DNA from: Alphaproteobacteria bacterium
GTDB taxonomy: Bacteria; Pseudomonadota; Alphaproteobacteria; JAJUGE01
Length of the DNA stretch: 41,180 bases
Assembly: GCA_029268305.1 (NCBI GenBank)
Contig: JAJUGE010000023.1
Coordinates: 1-41,180, forward strand
Direction of reading: 5' to 3'
Shown: positions 1-7,049 of the stretch, piece after piece
Position numbering within the stretch: the first letter of the stretch is position 1
Layout of the letters: each line of letters begins with the position of its first letter
The notes under the pieces: model-generated
The model's database searches: none
What the model was told of the DNA's origin: nothing
The model's input: the letters and a program-made list of their open reading frames with translations, nothing else
Translations under genes and position numbers: made by a program

Positions 1-2
1 CG

Positions 3-155
3 ATCGACCGCGGCGCCGGGATCAAGCGCAACCAGCAGATGATCGACCAAGGGTGTGCTGACGCGTGCGTCGCTTTCCCCGGCGGCCGCGGAACGGAAGA
101 TATGATCCGTCGAGCCCGCGCGGCCGGGCTACGCATGAAGGTGATCCGGGACTGA
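3..155 (+). CDS. SLOG-family (DUF2493/YspA-like) protein, C-terminal fragment
   Basis: An open frame enters from the left edge and ends with TGA at 153-155; about 50 residues are present and the start lies outside the window. The fragment holds IKRNQQMID, then VAFPGGRGTEDM, then RRARAAGL. That order (a G.xRNxxM helix, the AFPGGxGTxxM phosphate-binding loop, and the final A-x-x-x-G-hydrophobic strand) is the signature of the C-terminal half of SLOG Rossmann-like proteins of the DUF2493/YspA type, usually about 120-150 residues long. SLOG domains bind nucleotides or NAD-derived ligands; the ligand here is unknown. It is the last plus-strand gene before a terminator and points toward the lysis cassette, so it would belong to the right-arm array if the genome is circular. 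Family assignment is secure, role is not. Confidence 0.85.
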   Translation: MDRGAGIKRNQQMIDQGCADACVAFPGGRGTEDMIRRARAAGLRMKVIRD

Positions 156-157
156 CG

Positions 158-188
158 AAAAACCCGCCTCTCGGCGGGTTTCGTTTTA
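158..188. terminator. Bidirectional intrinsic terminator between convergent genes
   Basis: A perfect 9-bp stem, AAACCCGCC (160-168) and GGCGGGTTT (173-181), with a TCTC loop. On the minus strand it is followed by a run of T (TTTTTCG) and on the plus strand by TTTCGTTTT. It sits between the plus-strand stop at 155 and the minus-strand Rz1 stop at 186, so it can end both the rightward accessory operon and the leftward late operon. Confidence 0.85.
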
Positions 189-536
189 CTGCTTGATGAT
201 GCCTCGCCTCTCGTGCTCGTCGAGGCAGCGGTGCTCCTCGGCGCGCAGCTCGCGCTCCTTGTCCAACGTACCGAGCACCTCGACCACCCATGTTGCGGCG
301 GACTGGCTGAGCTGCACGACGCCGTCGACGAGCCCGACCCAACAATCCGAGCAGGGCGCGTCCGGGATCGGCGGTGTGGCGGGCTGCTGGCAGCGCACGG
401 TAGGCGCCTGCAGCGGGCTATCGGTTCGCTCGGGAGACAGCAGCGTCGATGACGTTCTGCACGCTGTCAGGGACAGGACGCAGAGTAGTGCAAGCGATGT
501 CGCGCGCAGGATCGGGCTCGGCTTCGACGTAGACAT
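186..536 (-). CDS. Rz1-like outer-membrane spanin lipoprotein
   Basis: 116 residues from the ATG at 536. A basic N-terminus, a hydrophobic core and the lipobox LTAC put the lipidated Cys at residue 26, so the mature protein should be anchored in the inner leaflet of the outer membrane. The periplasmic part has the proline-rich stretch PATPPIPDAP typical of o-spanins. The gene begins inside the Rz gene in another frame and runs 232 bp past its stop, a staggered overlap. A TTG 33 bases upstream also keeps the frame open, but the ATG places the signal peptide correctly. With Rz it would span the periplasm and fuse the membranes in the last lysis step. The extra C-terminal region with paired Cys (residues 62, 65, 104) makes it longer than a minimal Rz1. 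Confidence 0.85.
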   Translation of the reverse strand: MSTSKPSPILRATSLALLCVLSLTACRTSSTLLSPERTDSPLQAPTVRCQQPATPPIPDAPCSDCWVGLVDGVVQLSQSAATWVVEVLGTLDKERELRAEEHRCLDEHERRGIIKQ

Positions 537-813
537 AGCGGATGATCTCTTTGGCCTCTTGGGTGGCAACGTCCGAATCGACTACGGCCTCCGCGGCCCG
601 GTCGTCGCTCTCCTTCGTGATGTCGCGGCTGATTGTGTCGCGCTCGACCACGGCTTCGCCGATGCGCTCCACGGACTCGTTCTGCAGCTTCGCGATGCGG
701 GTGTCGCACTCCGCCCCGGCCTGCGCCCACTGCCATCCGAGGAAGGCGTTGAGGAGGACCGAGGCGGCGAGGGCGCCACCGAGTACCAGTGACGTGCGGG
801 AAGGCAGGATCAC
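418..813 (-). CDS. Rz-like inner-membrane spanin
   Basis: 131 residues. The GTG start at 813 overlaps the TGA of the holin-like gene (GTGA) and has the sequence GGAGGT six bases upstream, inside the preceding gene's last codons. One N-terminal transmembrane segment (about residues 8-26) is followed by a charged periplasmic domain predicted to be helical (residues 35-92), the normal i-spanin shape. Its C-terminus would contact the Rz1-like lipoprotein encoded in the overlapping frame. Assignment rests on topology, size, order after endolysin and holin, and the embedded lipoprotein frame rather than sequence identity, because spanins diverge fast. Confidence 0.85.
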   Translation of the reverse strand: MILPSRTSLVLGGALAASVLLNAFLGWQWAQAGAECDTRIAKLQNESVERIGEAVVERDTISRDITKESDDRAAEAVVDSDVATQEAKEIIRYVYVEAEPDPARDIACTTLRPVPDSVQNVIDAAVSRANR

Positions 814-1250
814 GGCTTCACCTCCGATCGTAGCGCACGGGCGCCCAAGGAGGCGAGCGTGCTCAGGCCGTTGTAGAGCAGAGGAGCGACCAGCCCGGCG
901 CCGATGCCGAGCCACAGCGCGCTCAGGCGGGCCTGCGGGCCTCCCGACCACATCTGTACCATGGCGACGGTCGTGCCGATGACCACGGCAGCGCAGTCGA
1001 TCAGGAAGTCACGTGCGCGCGGCTCGCCCTCGACCTGCGGCACCCATTTGCACAGGAACCAGCGCGAGAGCGTGGCGAGCGAGACGGCCACGAAGAACGA
1101 GGCGAGCCCGAGAGGCGCGCTGTCGGTCATCTGGATCATCAGCAGCCACAGCGCGAGCAGCGCCTCGGCCAGTTGGGTGCCATGGGTGGCGAGAAGCACG
1201 ATCAGGCCAGCGACGGAGACGCCGATCCCGCTCTTGATCCAGTTGTTCAT
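810..1250 (-). CDS. Holin-like multi-pass membrane protein
   Basis: 146 residues starting at ATG 1250, which overlaps the endolysin stop (ATGA). Hydrophobic segments at about residues 8-22, 27-40, 46-66, 84-100 and 111-127 give four or five membrane spans, more than a classical lambda holin. Position between endolysin and Rz supports a role in forming the inner-membrane lesion that frees or triggers the endolysin. The endolysin has no visible signal peptide, so a hole-forming holin is needed. It could instead be an antiholin or accessory membrane protein if the coiled-coil membrane protein at 1926-2459 is the true holin. Confidence 0.65.
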   Translation of the reverse strand: MNNWIKSGIGVSVAGLIVLLATHGTQLAEALLALWLLMIQMTDSAPLGLASFFVAVSLATLSRWFLCKWVPQVEGEPRARDFLIDCAAVVIGTTVAMVQMWSGGPQARLSALWLGIGAGLVAPLLYNGLSTLASLGARALRSEVKP

Positions 1251-1921
1251 GCGTAAGCCCTGAGTTCCCGGAACAGCGACTTGGCGAGCAGCGTCTTCGT
1301 CCGGCGATCGGCCATGCCGTTCGGCGTGCCGTGGTGCTCCGGGTCGCCGAGGTTGACGCCGCGCGATACCGCGAGCAGGTCGTCCTTCTCCGCCCACGTG
1401 TTGAGCCCCTTCCACTGCCAGTAGTATGCGGCAGCGCGTGCAGCGATGCGCGGCTCCACGATCAGCTCCGGGTGCTCGATCAGCGTGCGGTCGTTGAACA
1501 GCGCGAGCGAGGTGCGCAGGAAGTTGCCCCGCCCCGTGGTGTGGATCAGACCGCCGCCGCGGAACCTCCACCCGTCGCCGGGCAGCACGTTACCGAGGTT
1601 AAGCCGTCCCCACTCGCCGCCGTAGATCGCGTTGGCGATCGCCGGCTGGTTGGCCGGGTGGTAGGACGAGCGCCCGTACCGGGTTGCGTCGGAGAGCGAG
1701 ATGCGGTGGCGACCGAACTTCGAGGCCAACGCCTCGACGCTGTAGTTCAGGCTCTCGCGCGGCCGCGTGAAGTTCAGGCTCTCATGGGCGACCTGCCCAA
1801 GAAAATGCGACTTGGCAAGCTCGCTCTCGATGCCGAACTCGATGCAGGCATCCTCCAACTCGCGGGCGTAGAGACCGCTGTACGGAGGGTTCATCCGGGC
1901 AACAACGATCTCGGTGCTCAT
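1247..1921 (-). CDS. Endolysin, GH19 chitinase-like lysozyme
   Basis: 224 residues from ATG 1921, chosen because GGAG lies eight bases upstream and a TAA ends the preceding gene just ahead. The motif GQVAHESLNFT carries the likely catalytic Glu (residue 47). ESLNYS (56-61) and the substrate-groove segment FRGGGLIHTTGRGNF (117-131) match the GH19 fold used by many phage muralytic enzymes. It should cut the glycan strands of peptidoglycan. No signal peptide or cell-wall binding domain is present, so it is a single-domain cytoplasmic enzyme released by the holin. The frame stays open 41 codons upstream, but those codons lie in the upstream gene and have no homologous look. Confidence 0.9.
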   Translation of the reverse strand: MSTEIVVARMNPPYSGLYARELEDACIEFGIESELAKSHFLGQVAHESLNFTRPRESLNYSVEALASKFGRHRISLSDATRYGRSSYHPANQPAIANAIYGGEWGRLNLGNVLPGDGWRFRGGGLIHTTGRGNFLRTSLALFNDRTLIEHPELIVEPRIAARAAAYYWQWKGLNTWAEKDDLLAVSRGVNLGDPEHHGTPNGMADRRTKTLLAKSLFRELRAYA

Positions 1922-1925
1922 CGTC

Positions 1926-2459
1926 TTACTCCGTACCGTGGAATCGCGCCTCGATGCGTTCCAAGCGGTCCACCCGCTCGTCGAGCCGCTGGTCTGCCGC
2001 CTCCACGCGTCGCAGGTCATCCCGGAACGCGCTGAGGATGTCATTGCCGGTCCATGCGATCACGCCCACCACGATCCCGGCGCACAGGCTGATCCCGAGC
2101 CCGATGCCGTGCCACAGCGACAACTTTCGTTCCACCGCGGCGTTCTCGTGAGCGTGAGTGACCTGCCAGTTTTCGTGCGCGTCAGCGCGCTCGTCGGCGT
2201 GCGCCTTGACGTTCCGTATCTCGGTGAAGGCACGATCGAGACCGCTACCCTGAGCTTCCTGCCGCTCGGCGATGCGCGCTACTGTTTGCAGTAGATCGGT
2301 CATCGTCTCAAGCCTGCCATCGACCGCCGCCATGGCGGTCTTCATCTGTGCGTTCCCCTCGTCGACGCACCGCCGGATGTCAAGCTGCGATTGCTTGAGC
2401 ATGGCGATGTCTTCGATCACTCGCTCAGACACCGTCACTGAAACCCCTCGGTTCATCAT
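1926..2459 (-). CDS. Coiled-coil protein with one transmembrane segment, lysis cassette
   Basis: 177 residues, tandem ATG start (MMNRG; ATG at 2457-2459 or 2454-2456). Residues 10-115 are charged and probably helical. One strong membrane span lies at about 118-138 (GIGLGISLCAGIVVGVIAWT), followed by a short heptad-like tail (RRVEAADQRLDERVDRLERI) that should form a coiled coil. It is the first gene of the lysis group and separated from the tail fibre gene by about 100 bp. The arrangement recalls XhlA-type lysis accessory proteins, which have an N-terminal coiled coil and a single span, but I see no diagnostic motif. It may be a holin partner or regulator, or a tail-proximal protein. Confidence 0.6.
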   Translation of the reverse strand: MMNRGVSVTVSERVIEDIAMLKQSQLDIRRCVDEGNAQMKTAMAAVDGRLETMTDLLQTVARIAERQEAQGSGLDRAFTEIRNVKAHADERADAHENWQVTHAHENAAVERKLSLWHGIGLGISLCAGIVVGVIAWTGNDILSAFRDDLRRVEAADQRLDERVDRLERIEARFHGTE

Positions 2460-2556
2460 GGTAGGTGCGCCGTGGAACAGGTGGTAGTCGATGCTACCTG
2501 CGGTTGATCCGTGGCCCTGTGAAGGTAGCGTAGGTTCCTGCAGGGCCGGGGGTCAA

Positions 2557-3675
2557 TTAGAGGGCTGCAAGAATATAGCCGGGCTGCCCTCTCAGCTCGC
2601 ACGACGGTTGCCCCGGAACTAGGTTAGGTACTGAGAGTTGACCGATGGTTCCAAAGCGCCAGCCGGAGACCAGCCCCGGCACCGCCTGCAGGTCTTGCTC
2701 CACGAAGATCGAGAGGACTTCCGAAGTAGTCAGAAGCCTCGGAAAGACCCCAAGACTGTGCAAAGCGCCTCGGAAGTAGCGATCAGGGGCGCCCCCTACA
2801 TCTCTCCTTGCCACCGAGAATGGCCCCATCCACTGCGCAGAAGGCAGAAGGTCTTGCCCGATCCCGGAGTCCCCCCATGGGTGTGCCGCTACCATAACCT
2901 CGGTCAAGCCTGCGGACGAAAACCTTCCCGCCCCTACCGTCCATTCGCCTTCGAGTAGAGGCACTCCATCCAGCCCTCCCCGCGTCATCGAGCCGACTTC
3001 CTCGTAGTACGTTAGGCCGCTTTCGTTCTGAGTCGCTCCAATACGGAACTGCGGAGCACCCAACCCTTTACCGGCAAACAACACCTGACGAGTGGCCGCG
3101 GTCCCGTACCCTCCTCCGGGGCGAAAAATTGCTACCACTGTGCGGTCTCTCGCTGAAGCAATCACGTCCGACGGCATGGAGGCTACATCGCCCCACTGGT
3201 CCACCCCATTGAAGTAGACGCACAATTCCCTTTGTGGGGCTTCGGCGATTTCGGCCCATTGGCCGTCTTTTCGTCCGTAGAGCGTGCCGTCGGCGGGGGC
3301 GTCCGGTATGCCTCCTCCGCCTCCCCCTCCCGCTGAGATCACAGGGCGTTTAGGGTCGGAAACGTCAATAGAGACGTTCTCCCCTGCTACCAGCTCGCTC
3401 AAAGGAGCGGCTTCACGCGCCCGCTCGGGAGTGAAGTAGAGGTTGACCGCCCCTTCCGGGAGGTCATCGGTGTTGCCTCCGATGCCGCCTGCATACGGGA
3501 GATCGTTCCAAGGGAGTGATCCGGTTCCGATCTTGAACTGAGCGCGGGTGCTCTCGCCTTCGGGCAGCTCCACTCCAATCTCTCCGGCAGCTAGTACCGG
3601 ATTCTTGCTTGTCCAGTTTGCCGCCGTATCGCGGCGCTGCCACATCCGTTGGGCAACGACTATGGTTTGGCTCAT
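2557..3675 (-). CDS. Tail fibre / receptor-binding protein
   Basis: 372 residues. The N-terminus (RRDTAANWTSKNPVLAAGEI, residues 14-33) is the trimeric fibre-head motif shared by phage hyaluronidase and Mtd-type N-terminal domains. NTDDLPEGAVNLYFTPERAR follows at about 68-87, a motif repeated widely in phage tail fibres. A glycine linker (AGGGGGGGI, about 115-123) separates this from a C-terminal beta-rich region (about 145-365) with the look of a LamG/concanavalin-like domain (CVYFNGVDQWG, then FRGALHSLGVFPR). It would sit at the tail tip and bind a surface glycan or protein. Its ATG overlaps the stop of the hub gene (ATGA), consistent with co-expression. Receptor unknown. Confidence 0.8.
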   Translation of the reverse strand: MSQTIVVAQRMWQRRDTAANWTSKNPVLAAGEIGVELPEGESTRAQFKIGTGSLPWNDLPYAGGIGGNTDDLPEGAVNLYFTPERAREAAPLSELVAGENVSIDVSDPKRPVISAGGGGGGGIPDAPADGTLYGRKDGQWAEIAEAPQRELCVYFNGVDQWGDVASMPSDVIASARDRTVVAIFRPGGGYGTAATRQVLFAGKGLGAPQFRIGATQNESGLTYYEEVGSMTRGGLDGVPLLEGEWTVGAGRFSSAGLTEVMVAAHPWGDSGIGQDLLPSAQWMGPFSVARRDVGGAPDRYFRGALHSLGVFPRLLTTSEVLSIFVEQDLQAVPGLVSGWRFGTIGQLSVPNLVPGQPSCELRGQPGYILAAL

Positions 3676-6155
3676 GCGCCACCCCCATCGAGCACGTAGC
3701 TGTCTTCTGCGGTGTCGCCGTTAATGGCGTTCTCGGTCTGACCCGAGGGCTCATAGGAGAACGGGATCGAATGCGCGTACCGCGATTCAAGGTCTCCGAT
3801 ATGGGCGGAAATCTCGAAGCGGTAGCTCCCGGAAGCGGCCAGAGAGAAGGACGCCGTATCCGCATTGATGCCTTGCTTCTCGGCCATGAGCGCGCCGTCG
3901 CCTTCCCGGAAGATGCGGATGACGTAGCGGGTGCCCTCCTCGGGCTCTTGCGCGGCAGCGTCTTGCCCGACGAGCCCTTCCGACTCCAAACGGTTCCGAT
4001 GCGCCCACGTGACCACCACGAGCCCGCTCAGCTCCGCCACAGCGGCGGCGCCATTGAAGCGCAGACGGCCGGGCGGGTAGGGTCGGGACGCGCGGGAGGA
4101 TAGGTTGACGGCGACTTGTGGTGCGTCTGCCAAGGGGAGAGAACCTCTTACGTTGAAGGGCAGGAGCTTGCCGGACACGGAACGCTCCCCGGCGTAGGGC
4201 GTCGGCGAAAGCATCCCCATGCCGTAGCCGAGAATCCAGACGCGTGCGCCCGCGGGATGCGCCAGCGGGACGGTGTCGAGCACGCCGCGCATCACGTTGC
4301 GGATAGTGTAGCTTCCGTTGCCGTTGTTGACGACGGCACCCCACCCCACGATCTCCTCTCCGGCGGCGCTGCGGATGAGGGCAAGCGACTCCCCGGCCTC
4401 GAACTCGCCTTGGGTCGGGCTCTCAAGCGTGCCGAACTCCCGAGCTGCAGCGACTACGAAGCCCGAAGGATCGAGCGCAGGCGTATCACGAGGATAGCTG
4501 GAAAACAGCAGTCCAGTGGGGGAGAAGTCCGTCTCGGTCCCGGTACGGACGAAGTTCGACCCGCCGTTGGGGTCGTGCCACGTGTCGTACCCCGCGTCTA
4601 TTCCGCCTGCACGAGACGCAAGGGTGACGATGTACTGTTCTTCCTCGCGTATGAGGCCATACGGCGCCTCAAACGCATACTGCGCGGCGAGTGGCTGCGG
4701 CGGGCCGACCGGGTTCTGCCAGTTGCTCGGAGGCGGCAGCTTGTAGCTCGCGTTGGTCAGCGAGAAGATGTCCTCGATACAATCCAGCTCAACCTGATTG
4801 CCCATGGGGTCGCCGTAGCCGATCCGCGACACGCGCAGGATGACGCCCGCGAGGCCGTCCGGTGACCAGTCGACCACAATGACGCTACCGGGGCGCAGCT
4901 TGCGCGCTCGACGCGAGTTGACACGCACCTTGCCCGTCAGCAGCGGATAGCTGAAGGTCTTGAGCGCCACGTGCCCTCGACGAATCGCCGGGTCAGCGCG
5001 GGAGAAGCCGAGCAGGTCGAGCGTCTCCGCTTCGACCACACCGCCGCGACCGAACACGTTGGCGGTGTCCCGCAGCGGCACAGGACGCACCGTGAAGTCG
5101 GCGTCCCGGTCCACGTACTGCAGCATGAGCGTGTTCTTGGTCTCGCTCCACGAGCCACGCGACCACTGGAACGACGAGATCGAGGACTCGTCGAACCGCG
5201 GCAGCTCATTGACGTTGTAGTCGTCGCGCGCCAGCGCGATGTCGATCAGGCCGGTGTCCGGGTCGGTATACAGCACACCGTCGATGTGACGCAGGATTTC
5301 GGCGATCTGATCCTGCAGCGAGCGCGCGGAGTTGACCAGCATCGACAGTCCGTAGCCTTCGTCGTAGAGCTGGTTGCCGATGGCGATGAACTTCGCGATG
5401 TTGACGCGCGAGGAAGGGAACTGCCCGCCCCACCGCATATCCGTCAACAGCTCATAGATCATGCACGCAGGGTTCGCGTCGCCCTCGATGATGTGCCGCC
5501 CGTTGGTCAACCCGAGGGTGTTCGGGTAGCGGTGGACGACGAAGCTGATCGCCGGGATGTTCTCGCGGGTGCCGAGGTAGAACGACTCGAAGACGGCGAA
5601 GCACAGACCGCGGTAGGCCGAGCGCAGGCGCCCAAGCACGGTCTGCACGTAGGAGTTCGCGTTCTGCGTTCCGGTGCCGCGCGCGATACGCAGCGTGCCT
5701 ACGAGCCCGCCGCCTTCCTCGTTGCCACCCATGAACTCAGGGGCGTTGAAGTTGAAGACGATCTCGTCGTCGGTGGCGCTCTTGGTCACGAACTCCGGGG
5801 GCACCGCATCGCCGTTGAAGCGGACCTGCGATACGTCGTCGATCGCACCGATCGTCAGCATCATCTCGATGCCGAGGATGTACTTATGGTTGACTGTCAC
5901 ACGGGTCGACGAGAACCAGCCGGTCTTGACCTTCTTCTTGATCTCCTCGGTGCGCAGGTCGCCGTACCACGTGACATTGCCGCCTTCGATCAGGCACGTC
6001 CCCGCCATCCACGGCCAGTTGCGTGTCTCCGAGATGGTCGGCAGGTTGAAATCGTCGATCGCCGCGGGCTTGGCGTCGGTCGGCTTTTGCTTCGGGCGCA
6101 GCAGCTCCCCGACCACCGAGATCGCGAGCGAGACAAAGAAGGCCATCCAGAACAT
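3672..6155 (-). CDS. Tail tip / central hub protein (gpJ-like role)
   Basis: 827 residues from ATG 6155, with GGAG nine bases upstream. The N-terminus is hydrophobic (MFWMAFFVSLAISVVGEL), as in many tail-tip J-type proteins, followed by RPKQKPTDAKPAAIDDFNLP and a hub-like region (WPWMAGTCLIEGGNVTWYG). The middle (about 230-480) resembles phage tail-hub domains that form the trimeric tip, and the C-terminal 200 residues contain fibronectin-like strands. It lies between the DUF2163-type protein and the tail fibre, the expected place for the host-specificity hub. I infer that the fibre attaches here. Family naming is by context and general features. Confidence 0.75.
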   Translation of the reverse strand: MFWMAFFVSLAISVVGELLRPKQKPTDAKPAAIDDFNLPTISETRNWPWMAGTCLIEGGNVTWYGDLRTEEIKKKVKTGWFSSTRVTVNHKYILGIEMMLTIGAIDDVSQVRFNGDAVPPEFVTKSATDDEIVFNFNAPEFMGGNEEGGGLVGTLRIARGTGTQNANSYVQTVLGRLRSAYRGLCFAVFESFYLGTRENIPAISFVVHRYPNTLGLTNGRHIIEGDANPACMIYELLTDMRWGGQFPSSRVNIAKFIAIGNQLYDEGYGLSMLVNSARSLQDQIAEILRHIDGVLYTDPDTGLIDIALARDDYNVNELPRFDESSISSFQWSRGSWSETKNTLMLQYVDRDADFTVRPVPLRDTANVFGRGGVVEAETLDLLGFSRADPAIRRGHVALKTFSYPLLTGKVRVNSRRARKLRPGSVIVVDWSPDGLAGVILRVSRIGYGDPMGNQVELDCIEDIFSLTNASYKLPPPSNWQNPVGPPQPLAAQYAFEAPYGLIREEEQYIVTLASRAGGIDAGYDTWHDPNGGSNFVRTGTETDFSPTGLLFSSYPRDTPALDPSGFVVAAAREFGTLESPTQGEFEAGESLALIRSAAGEEIVGWGAVVNNGNGSYTIRNVMRGVLDTVPLAHPAGARVWILGYGMGMLSPTPYAGERSVSGKLLPFNVRGSLPLADAPQVAVNLSSRASRPYPPGRLRFNGAAAVAELSGLVVVTWAHRNRLESEGLVGQDAAAQEPEEGTRYVIRIFREGDGALMAEKQGINADTASFSLAASGSYRFEISAHIGDLESRYAHSIPFSYEPSGQTENAINGDTAEDSYVLDGGGA

Positions 6156-6161
6156 GCGCGA

Positions 6162-7049
6162 CTACTCCACCAAGTTGCCGATGCTGCGCCACGGCGCCTT
6201 GCCGCTATCCGAGCCGCCCCCGCTGCCCTTGTTGCCTGTGCCGAACACGTTCTCGGTGAAGGGATTCTTGCGAGGCACGTCCGGGAACCCGGCGTGCCGC
6301 GGGAGGTTGTTGAACTTGTCCTTGCACGTCGACTCAAGGCCGTCGCACCCGGCGTAGGCGGAGAGGACTTCGCCTGAGCGCAGCCCGACGAACGGCGCCA
6401 CGAGCGTGAGGTTCGGGCCTTCATGCGAGATGATCCAGCGGACCTCGTTCGTCTCCCGGCGCAGCACGTAGCCCGAGGCGAACCACTGGTCTTCCTTCGT
6501 GCCGAAGGCGGCGGCGGATACCACGTCGCGGTCGATCGCGTTGACGGTGCCGTCCACGCGGTACAGCTCGCGGTTCACGCCGCAGCCGGGCGAGTAGACC
6601 GGCCAGTTGCAGGTCGGGCTATAGACAGGCCACGGGATGACGCGCTGCATCTTGTGGCCGATCGGGAAGCACGTGATCGTCGCCGTGCCGTCCTCGTTGA
6701 ACACCGCCGACGCGGCTTCACCGAAGAACACGGGTCGGTATTCGCCGTCCGGGTCGTCGCGGTGCCGCGTGAGAACGTCCACCTCGATCGGCTGCGGCGG
6801 GAGGAACTGCTTGAACTCGAACGCCAGTGGAGTGCTCGACGGGAGGTTGATTTCCACGCCTTGCGGAAGCTCCTGCGCGCTTTGCTCCGTTGGCCCCATC
6901 GAGATCGGGATGTTGCCGTAGACCTCGGTGCCGCTGGTGATCGGGAGGCGGTGATTCGTGTAGAGCCACCGCCGCTCCCCGGAGAAGAAACGGAACAGCA
7001 GCAAGGGGCTTCCCCGGTGCTCGCTGTCTTGGAATTGATCGAAGCTCAT
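6162..7049 (-). CDS. Distal tail / baseplate hub protein, phage BR0599-DUF2163 type
   Basis: 295 residues. The C-terminal block GCDGLESTCKDKFNN, then HAGFPDVPRKNPF is the hallmark of the BR0599/DUF2163 family, found in gene transfer agents and siphophages as part of the tail hub. Two more Cys (CNWPVYSPGCG) lie near residues 142-151; in related proteins such cysteines bind a metal or Fe-S cluster at the tail tip, which is inference here. The start overlaps the upstream gene's stop by 4 bp. It should assemble with the tip protein encoded just downstream. Confidence 0.8.
   Translation of the reverse strand: MSFDQFQDSEHRGSPLLLFRFFSGERRWLYTNHRLPITSGTEVYGNIPISMGPTEQSAQELPQGVEINLPSSTPLAFEFKQFLPPQPIEVDVLTRHRDDPDGEYRPVFFGEAASAVFNEDGTATITCFPIGHKMQRVIPWPVYSPTCNWPVYSPGCGVNRELYRVDGTVNAIDRDVVSAAAFGTKEDQWFASGYVLRRETNEVRWIISHEGPNLTLVAPFVGLRSGEVLSAYAGCDGLESTCKDKFNNLPRHAGFPDVPRKNPFTENVFGTGNKGSGGGSDSGKAPWRSIGNLVE

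Noticed and set aside
2527-2556. Promoter for the lysis genes, TTGACC-18-TACGCT on the minus strand
   Set aside because: The -10 matches at three of six positions only; too weak to call, though the position after the tail fibre stop is attractive.
4971-6377. 468-residue plus-strand open frame opposite the tail hub gene
   Set aside because: Shadow of the hub gene with no start signal or recognisable domain.
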